Assembly: GCA_039414355.1 (NCBI GenBank) | Contig: JBCDJN010000007.1 | Span: 18,559 to 82,558 of the forward strand | Origin: JBCCQL01 sp039414355 | GTDB taxonomy: Bacteria; Planctomycetota; Planctomycetia; Pirellulales; Lacipirellulaceae | DNA: 64,000 nucleotides | Reading direction: 5' to 3' | Shown: piece after piece, positions 48,501 to 55,648 of the stretch | Numbering within the stretch: position 1 is the first letter of the stretch | Layout: each line of letters begins with the position of its first letter | Position numbers and translations under genes: made by a program | The notes under the pieces: model-generated | What the model saw: the letters and a program-made list of their open reading frames with translations, nothing else | What the model was told of the DNA's origin: nothing | Database searches by the model: none

Positions 48501-51500
48501 CAACTCGAACCCGCCATCGGGGCGAGACTCGGTTCTAGCGAGCGGTGCCTTCGGCGCGCCCAGATCGTGAATCCATGCCTGAGCTTCGACGGTCGCACCC
48601 GAGACCGGCGCACCGGACGGGTCGACGACTTTGCCTCGAACGGTGACGGTCGATTTCGAGGTTTGCTCGCCGGCCGCACGTTCAACCGGCTTCATCCGCA
48701 CCGGCTCGGGGCGTTCCTCGCTCGCGATGTCGATCACGCCAAGGTCGATCGTTTCGCCAGCGACGACGGTGACGTTCTTGGCGACCGTGGTGAAGCCGAG
48801 TCCGCGTCCTTCGGCGAGCAGGGTGTAACCTAGGCCGGGAAGCAGCTCGGTGTGCTCGAAGCGACCTTCTTTATCGGTTGTTGTCCGGCTCAGCTCGCGG
48901 CCGTAGTCGTTGTCGCCGTCGACATCGACCCGCAGCTTCACGCCCACCACGGGCGTCCCGTCCTTGATTAATCGCCCATGGATCGTCGCCATCGGCTCAA
49001 GAGTGATCTCACGCGGTGACGGTTGGGCGCCGTCCTGCTTGATGCGGAGCCCCTTGCCGAGCCGTCGCTCCGGGTGGCTAAGCAGCACGGTGCGGTTTTC
49101 ACCGGGCCGAAAGCAGACGAGGTCGAACTCGGCCGACTCCATCATTTGATGAGCCCCGTAGATCTCGGTCACACCGGTCACTTCAACGCCATCAAGCGGA
49201 TTGCCGCTAGGGTCCAGCGTACGGAGCGTCACTCGGTCGCCGGCATCGAGCGAGAAATCGAGCACGCTGCCCTCCCCGCCTTCAGAGACTCGCACCTCCT
49301 TCATAGCGGTTGGCCATCTCTCCGAAGGACTAATCGCGCCGTTCAGACGCATGAACGCCTGACGGTCACCGATCTCTTCGATCTTGTCGTAGCCTTGCCC
49401 ACCGGGGTACGGATCGAGAATTGCTTTCACCCCCACCACCCCGCGTCCCGGCAAAGCGACGACTCGGTACCGGCCCTCGGTGTCGGTTCGATAGCGATCC
49501 TGCACCGCGGAGCAATGCGTGCCGTACTCGAACTCGGCCAAGTCGTGCGCGAGCTCGTTGTCCGGGAAAGCCATGTAGAAGACTTGCGCGGCAACTGGCT
49601 CCCCGGTCGTCTTGTTGGTCACCCGTCCAGACACCCAACGACCGCGGTTCAGGTCGATGTTGAACTCGACGGGGTCGATCCCCGTCGGGTCGGGGATCTC
49701 GAACTCGGCAGTAAAGTAGGGGAGGTCCGTAGGGACAACAACGATCTCGTTGCCACTGCCTTTGGGCATCCCCTCAAGCCGGTACCGTCCCTCGGCGTCC
49801 GACTTTGTCTTGATTGTCGTGATCCCGCTAATGTCCTCGCCTGCGAAACGCCAGCTCCAGATCTCTGCCCCGACGATCGGTTCACCAGAGTCTGCGTCAC
49901 GCACCACGCCGGTGATCGCCCGCGACGGCGCGGCCGTGTACTCGAACTCGGCGCCGTATTGCGTCACCGTGTCGGCGTTTTCGTAGGCGTAGGCGGGGTG
50001 GATGATGGGCTTTATCGTGCGGGTCGCGACCCGAAGCGTCTGAGTCACAATTGTTGGGCCGCTGACGTGCAGCTTGACGATTCGTTCGCGGCCGAAGCCC
50101 GACACGCGGAATCGCCCATCGGAATCGGTTGTGATCTCGGGCCAGTGACTAGCGACGTGTTGAGGGACGCCGCTTCTCATGACCCGGTAGGCGGTTTCGA
50201 TCGCTTGCGAAGCTCTGATGGCTTCCAGGTACTCGTCTAGCGTGTCCGCCTTGGGCTCGTCGATCGCGCCGACCTCCACCCGAACCCCCGAGACTGGGTT
50301 CCCCTCTAGGTCGATCACCCGTCCCTCGATAGGCACATCGTCCACCGCGAGTCGCACCGTCGGGTCTTCACCCGGCTTCAGGCGGCTGTAGTGAATCCAA
50401 CCGGGACCGTAACCTTCTGCGAACGCTGCGATGAACGTCTCGCGCCACTGATTTGGCCGGCCAGCCGTTTCAGCGAACTGCGACTTGCGGTAGGAGATCT
50501 CGAATCGACCGACTGCATCGGCTTTAGTAGTGCTGAGCGGCTTCTTATCACCGTAGTTCCAGAACCACCGCAGCACGTAGACATCGACGCCGCCCGCAGG
50601 CTGGCCGTCGGGCTTGACGACGCGTCCTCGGACCGTGATCAGGTCGTCATCGGCCGATTGCTCACTAGCTGGCTCAACCGCCACGTTGCTCGCTTCCGCT
50701 TCCGCCGGCGCCGGAGCCACGCCGATCAGCCCCGTCATCGTTGCGCCGACCCCACCGCACACGAGCACCGTCAGCAGCAACAGGTTCCCAACGCGCGTCG
50801 AGAGCGACCGCGACGTGTCCATGATCCGAGTAACCCGTTTAGCGAGCATCGACCGCAGCGATACGATCCCCACGCCCGCCGCCGCGATCGGCGCGGAAGA
50901 CAGTTCTGCGATGTCGACCAATCGGTGGGCATACTCTTCTCGGTCGCCGCCGAACTGCACGACATAGTCGTCGCACACCTCCTCAGCAGTCATCTCAATC
51001 CGACGCGACAGCACCCACAGGAGTGGCTGAAAGAAGAACAGCGCCGTCGCCAGCTGACGCAGCAGGTTCCATAGGCAGTCATGGCGACGCAGGTGAGCCA
51101 GTTCGTGGATAAGCACTTCACGCAGCGGCAGGCTGCACTCCGTCTCGGGCAGCAGCACGGCAGGCTTTCGAACCCCCGAGAGGCACGGGCTAGGCAAGTA
51201 CGGGCTGCACCGCACCTCCGGCGGCGTCACCTTCATTGTCTCGGAGAGCTGTTGGCAAGCGTCTCTCGTCACTTCGTCGGCGTAGACGGCAGACCTACGC
51301 AGACTGGCAAGTCTCCACCACGCCACAAGCAACCGCATCGCCAGCAACCCCGCGACGACCACCCAGACGATCACAGCGATAGCCGCAGTCTTGCCATACA
51401 ACGTGATGGTGGAAGCTGGAACCGCGGTGGCGGCTTCATGGAGTGGCTGAGCCGTTTCCGTCAACTCCGCGACTACAGGCTCCGGCGTTATTGGGTACGA

Positions 51501-51941
51501 CTGCGGTGGCTCGATACCGACCGACCCAGTGATCGTCTGCCCGATGTTGAAGGGCGTTTCGGAGTCGCCGAGGAGGTCATCGGCGGCAGTAGCTGGAGCG
51601 AAGCCTGGAGAACTAGTGGAGACATCAACAGCCGACCGGGAGGCAACTCTCGCCGCAGGAACTTCGCTCGCTTGAGCTACCCACGCCTGTGGCATCTCGA
51701 TGGACCAACCCGAAAAACCGACCTGAGACAGGGCAAACGTAGCGACGGGGCAAACGAGCGCCGCAGTGAGCGCGGTTCGATAGACGACCGACTGCACCGC
51801 CGAGCCGCGATTGCGAAGCAGCACGCCTACCAACAGACCGATGCTCGCCAGGAGCGTTGACTGTAGCATCCAGTTGGCGGCAAAGCCGATCACCGATGCC
51901 AGAGCGTCGATCCAAGCCGTTTGCGTCGAAAACAGGTTCAT
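42543..51941 (-). CDS. Giant BlaR1/MecR1-like M56 peptidase with tandem carboxypeptidase-regulatory-like repeats
   Basis: 3132 residues. The N-terminal part is a BlaR1/MecR1-like membrane metallopeptidase: helices near residues 20-45 and 55-75, another near 185-208 and one after 395, with zinc motif HELAH at about 279-283 and EEVCDDYVV following. The remaining 2700 residues lie after the last helix and form many Ig-like CarboxypepD-regulatory/Cna-B-type modules of the pattern G-x-V-x-D-x-x-G-x-P-x-x-G. They are arranged as four super-modules of roughly 650-720 residues, beginning near window positions 50640, 48660, 46660 and 44490, each closing with a short LG-x-(I/V)-(D/R)-x segment. ATG 51941 follows GGGGAG at 51947-51952; GTG 51944 is an alternative. 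It should cleave BlaI on an extracellular cue. Confidence 0.85.
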   Translation of the reverse strand: MNLFSTQTAWIDALASVIGFAANWMLQSTLLASIGLLVGVLLRNRGSAVQSVVYRTALTAALVCPVATFALSQVGFSGWSIEMPQAWVAQASEVPAARVASRSAVDVSTSSPGFAPATAADDLLGDSETPFNIGQTITGSVGIEPPQSYPITPEPVVAELTETAQPLHEAATAVPASTITLYGKTAAIAVIVWVVVAGLLAMRLLVAWWRLASLRRSAVYADEVTRDACQQLSETMKVTPPEVRCSPYLPSPCLSGVRKPAVLLPETECSLPLREVLIHELAHLRRHDCLWNLLRQLATALFFFQPLLWVLSRRIEMTAEEVCDDYVVQFGGDREEYAHRLVDIAELSSAPIAAAGVGIVSLRSMLAKRVTRIMDTSRSLSTRVGNLLLLTVLVCGGVGATMTGLIGVAPAPAEAEASNVAVEPASEQSADDDLITVRGRVVKPDGQPAGGVDVYVLRWFWNYGDKKPLSTTKADAVGRFEISYRKSQFAETAGRPNQWRETFIAAFAEGYGPGWIHYSRLKPGEDPTVRLAVDDVPIEGRVIDLEGNPVSGVRVEVGAIDEPKADTLDEYLEAIRASQAIETAYRVMRSGVPQHVASHWPEITTDSDGRFRVSGFGRERIVKLHVSGPTIVTQTLRVATRTIKPIIHPAYAYENADTVTQYGAEFEYTAAPSRAITGVVRDADSGEPIVGAEIWSWRFAGEDISGITTIKTKSDAEGRYRLEGMPKGSGNEIVVVPTDLPYFTAEFEIPDPTGIDPVEFNIDLNRGRWVSGRVTNKTTGEPVAAQVFYMAFPDNELAHDLAEFEYGTHCSAVQDRYRTDTEGRYRVVALPGRGVVGVKAILDPYPGGQGYDKIEEIGDRQAFMRLNGAISPSERWPTAMKEVRVSEGGEGSVLDFSLDAGDRVTLRTLDPSGNPLDGVEVTGVTEIYGAHQMMESAEFDLVCFRPGENRTVLLSHPERRLGKGLRIKQDGAQPSPREITLEPMATIHGRLIKDGTPVVGVKLRVDVDGDNDYGRELSRTTTDKEGRFEHTELLPGLGYTLLAEGRGLGFTTVAKNVTVVAGETIDLGVIDIASEERPEPVRMKPVERAAGEQTSKSTVTVRGKVVDPSGAPVSGATVEAQAWIHDLGAPKAPLARTESRPDGGFELSYPKTNDIAIVAGRAGLGPGFELLPDDKPVADSLTLQLVRDDVPIRGNVVDLEGNPVSGVTVAVCNVAATADGSGDESLDEWLAAIGRGEWFWRTMNEHFTRRTRINPPHAPAEVKTDADGVFLITGVGRERQIRVALSGRTIAYTLTTIVTRDMEPLVADDPEFFTSPTIYGANAQIIVEPTQPIEGVVRDAETGVPLAGVAVRENSMIRRFLPGEVRLRAVSDSEGRFRLVGMPKGEQNQIMVWPNDDQPYLMRRYEVPAQVGVEPIEMDIDLHRGVWITGQVTDEATGKPIVGSRSAFAQYFPHRSNPNANGLPEYEGGAADGYQNRYTIAPDGTYSMVGLPGKAIAGVVLWNESPYPRGQGFDDIPGANSRGYLSSYQGVVEPSRLSLTSLREINVPEDAQEYTADFALKRSRTVHVSVVDERGEPVKGASAAGLVRRSRWTQPEGSLLEVSALGTTEDRTLLIYHPERRLGKALQLSAQDSPDEVSVRLEPCVTVRGQIVDGGEIPLSGARIRFSPRPGGDFSPELVEITTDEQGRFEQTGVLPGTSYNVYLESARIRFKVLAEDLAITPGEKIDLGTIDVSTDERPKPKRSAVAAAKQPDDVAQPMGAEEFAGMVVDPDGNPAAGAELYLVFHIPQAEGPLRPKWEPLATTNAKGQFRFMTKPDDFGAHATAREFGYSQIVATHPDFGFAWAAASLFETSGEALRKVKERLKTVPPAYAEQAKKMLAAKGQPLKLQAESQPIRGRIVDINGQPVAGARLTLLETWTGADGTLDAWRKAADEPKADYYSARMQTPRSMNGPQLRSVIAPVTTDADGRFQVHGIGDGKIAWLLLEGPGVESAKIWARTEAGEAIKLMRERRSPDLGFYTYHASEFTHVAGPSAAITGVVRDAETKEPLVGITVKSQRRHGERIGGWGQDFVRAVTDAEGRYQLAGMPIGKDNSIAAIAPRGDTAYFSTEKAAPTKTGETTLVDFDLRRGVWVEGRVTDKRTGEGLLGTLAYYVPESSPHYRMARSLGVDERDRLRSDNEGRYRLVALPGEGYVTFNADNHQIYPRAKGILKSDGSVTEVAEIIRTNPSYLMPGNSHLVAEVNPHEQSERVELNLQLDRGTTAIGRVVDPEGEPVTDFYHTGQLAEFAGSWDRSKADKFEIVSYNPEQPRHVYFVQQERQLAGHTLVQGELPEDLVVQLQPAGKVMGRLVDKDGEPLPNCQLSRHFLPTASPAERRVDAKAAPLPHNVIHSSSPQYETDSNGRFEIAGLVPGVEYGLEATDRESMMARSRRAPKFSGPLDVVIEVAPGESKDLGDVRLLDEKELAKRAEAGKAAAASYVAEQQAIVVSGTVTLSSGAPANGAYVAVVALRTRPRRGGDLSNEADLLAKAVVGEDGTYRLRITGATPSTHKFAQLIARRDGAAVAWKTMLNLAEPRIDASLVLQPEEPIRGKLIDIEGQPAAGVQLMVVNIIKRQEGQRMSRDGAGYRGDTPPDAWISPKVSDSEGRFVIRGVPAGYGVFLTTNGNERFAPQEIMLNTGLPEQRGQRDGTYRALTRNVAPDEEAVLALAPAQLFEGVVTYEDTGEPAPRARLTVWASQQELYGSMVSVAGKADAEGRYRISPKPGIRFGVTAYPPDGQPYLARKTPNGPESIRWREGDASRQVDVSLPRGVLVRGKVVEAGSGDPVAGASIQYRPETSNNPNVADDILTGWQGIQLSDQQGRFAIAVLPGPGRLFVQEESGRFITLTIAEREVSRGKTGGQRNYAQAVHRLDPQPSDDQLEVNIELDRCSPVNGRIVDENGKSVAEAIVVSKHNRMPGSLAWRGQVAPTLGGRFKVPGLKEGEELPVHILDAKNQLGATVMVRGGEDVTAMLKQCGEAVVHYVNSEGDPHTGPSPSLHLAVTPGPSPYDFEAARRGELLGDSDFVSNIDRVNYRIGAGDEPDDQGRVVFPALIPGATYRLRTFVDGKPKVLKEFWVASGEMRDLGEFVIDPAR

Positions 51942-51946
51942 CACGG

Positions 51947-51952
51947 CTCCCC
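51947..51952 (-). promoter_or_regulatory. Ribosome binding site of the M56 gene
   Basis: GGGGAG on the minus strand, 5 bases before the ATG at 51941 and overlapping the sequence right after the blaI stop codon. It supports ATG over the GTG at 51944. Confidence 0.6.
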
Positions 51953-51953
51953 T

Positions 51954-52328
51954 TTACTTCTTGCTGCGGCGGTTGATGAGCTTGCGGATTTCGTCGATCT
52001 CTTCCTTAGATACCTTCTCGTTCTTCAAGAGATGGGCGACAAGCTTGCCGACATTGCCGCTAAAGACGCGGTCAAGCAGATCCCGCGTCGCGTTCTGCTT
52101 GAACCTGTCTTCTTCGACGAGGGGCACAAAGACGAACGTACGGCCCTCGGTCTCGTGCGAGACGGACCCTTTCTCTTCCAAGCCGCGCAGCAGGGTTTGC
52201 ACCGTACTGTGGGCGATGGGTTCGATTTGATTGATCGCGTCGGTGATTTGCCGAGCCGTTGCCCGACGCTCGGCCCACAAGACCTGCATGATGAGCAGTT
52301 GGACTCGCCCGAGTCTCGTCGATGACAT
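51954..52328 (-). CDS. BlaI/MecI-family transcriptional repressor
   Basis: 124 residues from the ATG at 52328, which has GAGG upstream. The N-terminal winged helix-turn-helix is clear (LGRVQLLIMQVLWAERRATARQITDAINQIEPIAHSTVQTLLRGLEEKGSV). The C-terminal dimerisation helices (FSGNVGKLVAHLLKNEKVSKEEIDEIRKLI) hold the typical cleavage region. BlaI proteins repress their own operon and are cut by the partner M56 peptidase, encoded next. Two adjacent palindromes lie 32-59 bases upstream of the start. Confidence 0.9.
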   Translation of the reverse strand: MSSTRLGRVQLLIMQVLWAERRATARQITDAINQIEPIAHSTVQTLLRGLEEKGSVSHETEGRTFVFVPLVEEDRFKQNATRDLLDRVFSGNVGKLVAHLLKNEKVSKEEIDEIRKLINRRSKK

Positions 52329-52359
52329 TTGCAAGGACCTCAGGATTCGGCGGCCATCG

Positions 52360-52387
52360 TTTAGCGCACTAAATCTACCGGTGTAGA
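52360..52387. promoter_or_regulatory. Candidate BlaI operator: two abutting palindromes
   Basis: TTTAGCGCACTAAA (52360-52373; arms TTTAG/CTAAA) is followed immediately by TCTACCGGTGTAGA (52374-52387; arms TCTAC/GTAGA), each with a 4-base centre. The second is close to the CTACAnnTGTAG consensus of BlaI-type operators. They lie 32-59 bases upstream of the blaI start, a normal autoregulatory position. Confidence 0.65.
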
Positions 52388-52514
52388 CATGCTGCGTCAA
52401 TCGAATTCCGCAAGGAAGTTCCGCCCCAGCGTTGCCAGCGAATGCTCTTCGCTTTGCGTATGCTAGAAGTAGATGGCGACTGGCCTTCTAGGCCAAATGC
52501 CGTGCAAGAGCTGC

Positions 52515-52544
52515 AGCGGTATGCGCCTGCAGGCGCATACCGCT
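52515..52544. repeat. Perfect 30-base palindrome
   Basis: All 30 bases are self-complementary; the arms read AGCGGTATGCGCC and its complement around TGCA. It is about 185 bases upstream of blaI and not attached to a T-run on either strand. Confidence 0.75.
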
Positions 52545-53086
52545 TACGGTTCTGATGCAACATAATCTGCCGAAGTTGCATCGGCCGAGGCGACTCTCGG
52601 CTAGGCTCAACTCGCGGCGACGCCCGTCACCTCGGTAGGTTTGCCGCAACGCGAATCGGTCCGTTGACTACCGCCTGGCCGCAAGCGATCCGGTCCTCGC
52701 TAGGTGCAATGGAGTGATCCACCTTGGGCCTTTGCGTGTACTTTCGAATGAGTGTGGGCGGTGATGTCTATGCCACACCTCAATGCAGCCGATTGCACAG
52801 CCGCCAGACCTATCGCGTCAGCGAATCCGGCATGTGTTCAAGAATCGCCCGCCGTGGCACAAAACGGCGCGGCCAGAACGGATTGTTGAAATAGGAGATC
52901 GGGCGTGTAGAACGAAGATCAGATACCCGCGCTCTAATGGCGGCGGTTGACGCAAGTCGAGTCGCGGGGGCTCGACTGTCGCGTTGGTTGGTGCAAACGC
53001 CCCATCGGTGGCGAGAAAAAACGATCGAACGCCGCCGCCGCGGGGTCTTCGCCGGAATCTTTGTGCCAGCTTTCTGTGGCAGGCGT

Positions 53087-54031
53087 TTACGGTGCTTCGC
53101 TAGCCGCTGACCACGCGCGCTTGGTGTCCTCAAGCATCCCGCGAGTCATCTCGCTCAGCTTCTTGTACTGCTCGGCGCCACTCGTTGGTGAGCCGAGCTT
53201 TTGCGTCGCCATGATGGCGTAGTTCATGACGCGGCCGCCTCGCTCGTACCGGCCGGAGCGGACGCTCGTTACCGGGTCGGTGTACAGGGCGCCGGTCTTG
53301 GAGAAGTGCTTCAGGCCGCTGGGTTCGTCGCCGCGGTGCAGCACGTCGGCCACGGCCTGAGCGACCGCCGGGTCGACGCCCGCGTGGCCTTCGCCCAGCG
53401 CGATCTGGAAGAAGCGGGCGAGCATCATCGGCGTGGCGGTGTTGTCGCCGGTCACGTTGCGGTCGGCGAGCATGTACCGGCGGAGGTTAGCCCCGGCAAA
53501 CGACGCGTCCCGCTCATGGATCGCCCGCGTCGAACCGGCGGGGCCGCCAAGCAACGCGATCGCCACGTTCGCCGCGGCGTTGTAGACCTTGTTGGAATAC
53601 TCGGCCCCGGTCTCGTCGTTGGAGTCGATAAGGATATAGCCGAGCCGCAAGACCGAGGCGTCGCCGAGCTGGCCGGCAATCTCCTGCTGGGTCGCCTGAT
53701 CGAAGTGCACGATCGCCGGGTGGCGCGGGTCCTCCACAATCGCACGCACATCGCGGCGACCGGTGGCTCGTAGCTCCGAGGCGTGCTTCGCGAAGAACTC
53801 CAGCAGCAGCGACGACTTGATGGAGCTAGCCGCCGAGAGCTCAAGCTCCGCGTTCTGGCTAAAGAGCACATCGCCGCGGCCGTCGAGCAAGACAACGCCA
53901 ACGGTGGTGTCGGTCGGCAGGCCCTCAAGGCTCGGCGAGAGGGCGTCTTGCAGCTTGGAATTCATGTCTTCGGCAACGCCCGGGGAGGCGAGTGCAAGCA
54001 GCACCAGTGCGGTGGCTAATGTCATTCTCAT
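53087..54031 (-). CDS. Exported serine hydrolase, beta-lactamase/DD-peptidase fold
   Basis: 314 residues. Signal peptide MRMTLATALVLLALASPGVA. The nucleophile motif is S69-S-I-K72, and KTG is present (HFSKTGALY, near residue 247). The SDN-equivalent is VYNAAAN, so S130 is replaced, and the region that normally holds E166 reads RRYMLADRNVTGDNTATP without an obvious glutamate. It therefore belongs to the class A beta-lactamase fold but probably does not hydrolyse beta-lactams efficiently; a peptidase or esterase role is more likely. It acts outside the membrane. It follows the symporter gene by 21 bases on the same strand. Confidence 0.8.
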   Translation of the reverse strand: MRMTLATALVLLALASPGVAEDMNSKLQDALSPSLEGLPTDTTVGVVLLDGRGDVLFSQNAELELSAASSIKSSLLLEFFAKHASELRATGRRDVRAIVEDPRHPAIVHFDQATQQEIAGQLGDASVLRLGYILIDSNDETGAEYSNKVYNAAANVAIALLGGPAGSTRAIHERDASFAGANLRRYMLADRNVTGDNTATPMMLARFFQIALGEGHAGVDPAVAQAVADVLHRGDEPSGLKHFSKTGALYTDPVTSVRSGRYERGGRVMNYAIMATQKLGSPTSGAEQYKKLSEMTRGMLEDTKRAWSAASEAP

Positions 54032-54052
54032 GGCGGTCGGCTCGCGGGGTCG

Positions 54053-55405
54053 TCATTCGGTATCGGCGGGCGCCTTCGGGTAGTCGTCGTCCCACTCCTT
54101 CACGTGCGGCTCGTGCAGCTTGCCCACGCTCTTCGCCACGAGCATGCTCACCGTGGCGTCGCTGGTGACGTTGGCGATGGTCCGGCACATGTCTAGCACG
54201 CGGTCCACGGCGAAGATCAGAGCGATGCCCTCTTCCGGCGCGTCGATGGCGCCGAGCACGATCACCAGCATCACGATGCCCGCGCTCGGCACCGCGGCCG
54301 TGCCGATCGAGGCGAGCATCGCTGTCAACGCAATCGTGAACAACTCCGGCACGCCGATCGATACGCCGTACGCCTCGGCGATGAAGACGGCGGCAATCGC
54401 TTGGTAGAGGCTCGTCCCGTCCATGTTCACCGTGGCGCCGATCGGCAAGACGAAGCTCGCCACCTCCTCGTCCACGCCCAGGTGCTCCTCGACCCGCTCC
54501 ATGGTCACGGGCAGCGTCGCGGCGCTGGAACTGGTGGAGAACGCCAACAGCTGCGCCGGCGCCAACCCGCGGAAGAGTTCGCCGTAACTCTTGCCAGCGA
54601 AGGTGACCGCCAGCAGCGGGTAGAAGCCGAAGATCATCACCGCCAAGCCAAAGACCACGCACAAGCTGTACGCCAGCAACGAGGCGAAGACCCCCCACGA
54701 CGGCGTCTCCGCCACCAGCGCCGCCATGAGCGCAAACACGCCCACCGGCGCCGCGAGCATAATCAGGTCGATCAGCTTGAGAATCACTTCGCTAAGGCCG
54801 TCAAAGAACTCCTTGACCGGCCTCGCCTTCTCCTCGCTCACCAGCAGCAGCCCGACGCCGAAGAACAGCACGAAGACAATCACCTGCAGCATCCGCCGGT
54901 TGTTCGACGCGGCGGAGAACAAGTTGTCGGGCACAAGGTCGACCAGGGGCTGCAGCGGGCCACGCGCTTTGGTCTCGGCAGCCTGCTTCAGCTTGGCGCC
55001 GGCGTTGTCCGCCTCGCTGGCGGCGAGCTGATCGCGGGTGACTTCGTCAATGAACCGCGCCGGGTTGACTGCCTTGGAGATCACCAAGCCCGTCGTCACC
55101 GCCGCCGCCGTAGTCACCAGGTAGAGGACGACTGTGCGGCCCCCCATGGTGGAGAGGCTTGAGAGGTCCTTGAGGTCCGAGACGCCCTTGATCAGCGACG
55201 CGATGATCAGCGGCACCGCGATCACCTTCAGGGCGTTGATGAAGACCGTGCCGAACGGCTTGATCCAGTCCACAACCAGCTTGGTGCCGTACTGGGCGTC
55301 TGGCCCTTCGCCGTTGAACGCCAGGGCGAGCACCCCCGCTAGCAGGCCGGCGGCCATGCCAATGAGGATTTTCCAGTGGAGGGCGAGTTTGGGCCGTTTT
55401 GGCAT
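54053..55405 (-). CDS. Dicarboxylate/amino acid:cation symporter (DAACS)
   Basis: 450 residues with about eight helices and two re-entrant loops. The serine-rich loop AFSTSSSAATLPVTME and the NMDGTSLYQ motif are the substrate- and sodium-binding signatures of the GltP/GltT family. It would import glutamate, aspartate or C4-dicarboxylates using Na+ or H+. ATG start at 55405 (MPKRPKLALHWKILIG). Slightly longer than average because of a hydrophilic loop near residues 125-165. It is upstream of the beta-lactamase-fold gene on the same strand. Confidence 0.9.
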   Translation of the reverse strand: MPKRPKLALHWKILIGMAAGLLAGVLALAFNGEGPDAQYGTKLVVDWIKPFGTVFINALKVIAVPLIIASLIKGVSDLKDLSSLSTMGGRTVVLYLVTTAAAVTTGLVISKAVNPARFIDEVTRDQLAASEADNAGAKLKQAAETKARGPLQPLVDLVPDNLFSAASNNRRMLQVIVFVLFFGVGLLLVSEEKARPVKEFFDGLSEVILKLIDLIMLAAPVGVFALMAALVAETPSWGVFASLLAYSLCVVFGLAVMIFGFYPLLAVTFAGKSYGELFRGLAPAQLLAFSTSSSAATLPVTMERVEEHLGVDEEVASFVLPIGATVNMDGTSLYQAIAAVFIAEAYGVSIGVPELFTIALTAMLASIGTAAVPSAGIVMLVIVLGAIDAPEEGIALIFAVDRVLDMCRTIANVTSDATVSMLVAKSVGKLHEPHVKEWDDDYPKAPADTE

Positions 55406-55648
55406 GGCGGTCGCAGCATTTCGGTGAGCGTTGAATCGGCGAATCAGGCCGCTTGCGGGCCGCAGGATAACGCAAACCGCTGCTGGGGATCGACTTCCGG
55501 CGGGAGATTCCTGCGGCCCGCACCTTGGCGGTCAGCTTGACGAAATTGCTTCATTCTTCCCATTCAACCCAAGCTTTCATTCAGTGAGGCCGATGGAAGA
55601 AGTGCGGACTCGGCACATTGGGCGGAATGCGAAAACCTTGCTGCGGCG

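Larger units (their letters stand above)
52329..53086. other. Regulatory and gene-poor gap upstream of blaI
   Basis: No convincing gene. The blaI-proximal part has two palindromes (52360-52387), and a perfect 30-base palindrome sits at 52515-52544. The rest, up to the serine-hydrolase stop codon, has no recognised features except a 16-base string GAGAAAAAACGATCGA at 53013-53028 shared with 35516-35531. Confidence 0.55.

Noticed and set aside
52810..53133. Minus-strand frame overlapping the end of the serine-hydrolase gene
   Set aside because: Arg-rich, no motif; it lies partly in the antisense or alternative frame of the hydrolase end.
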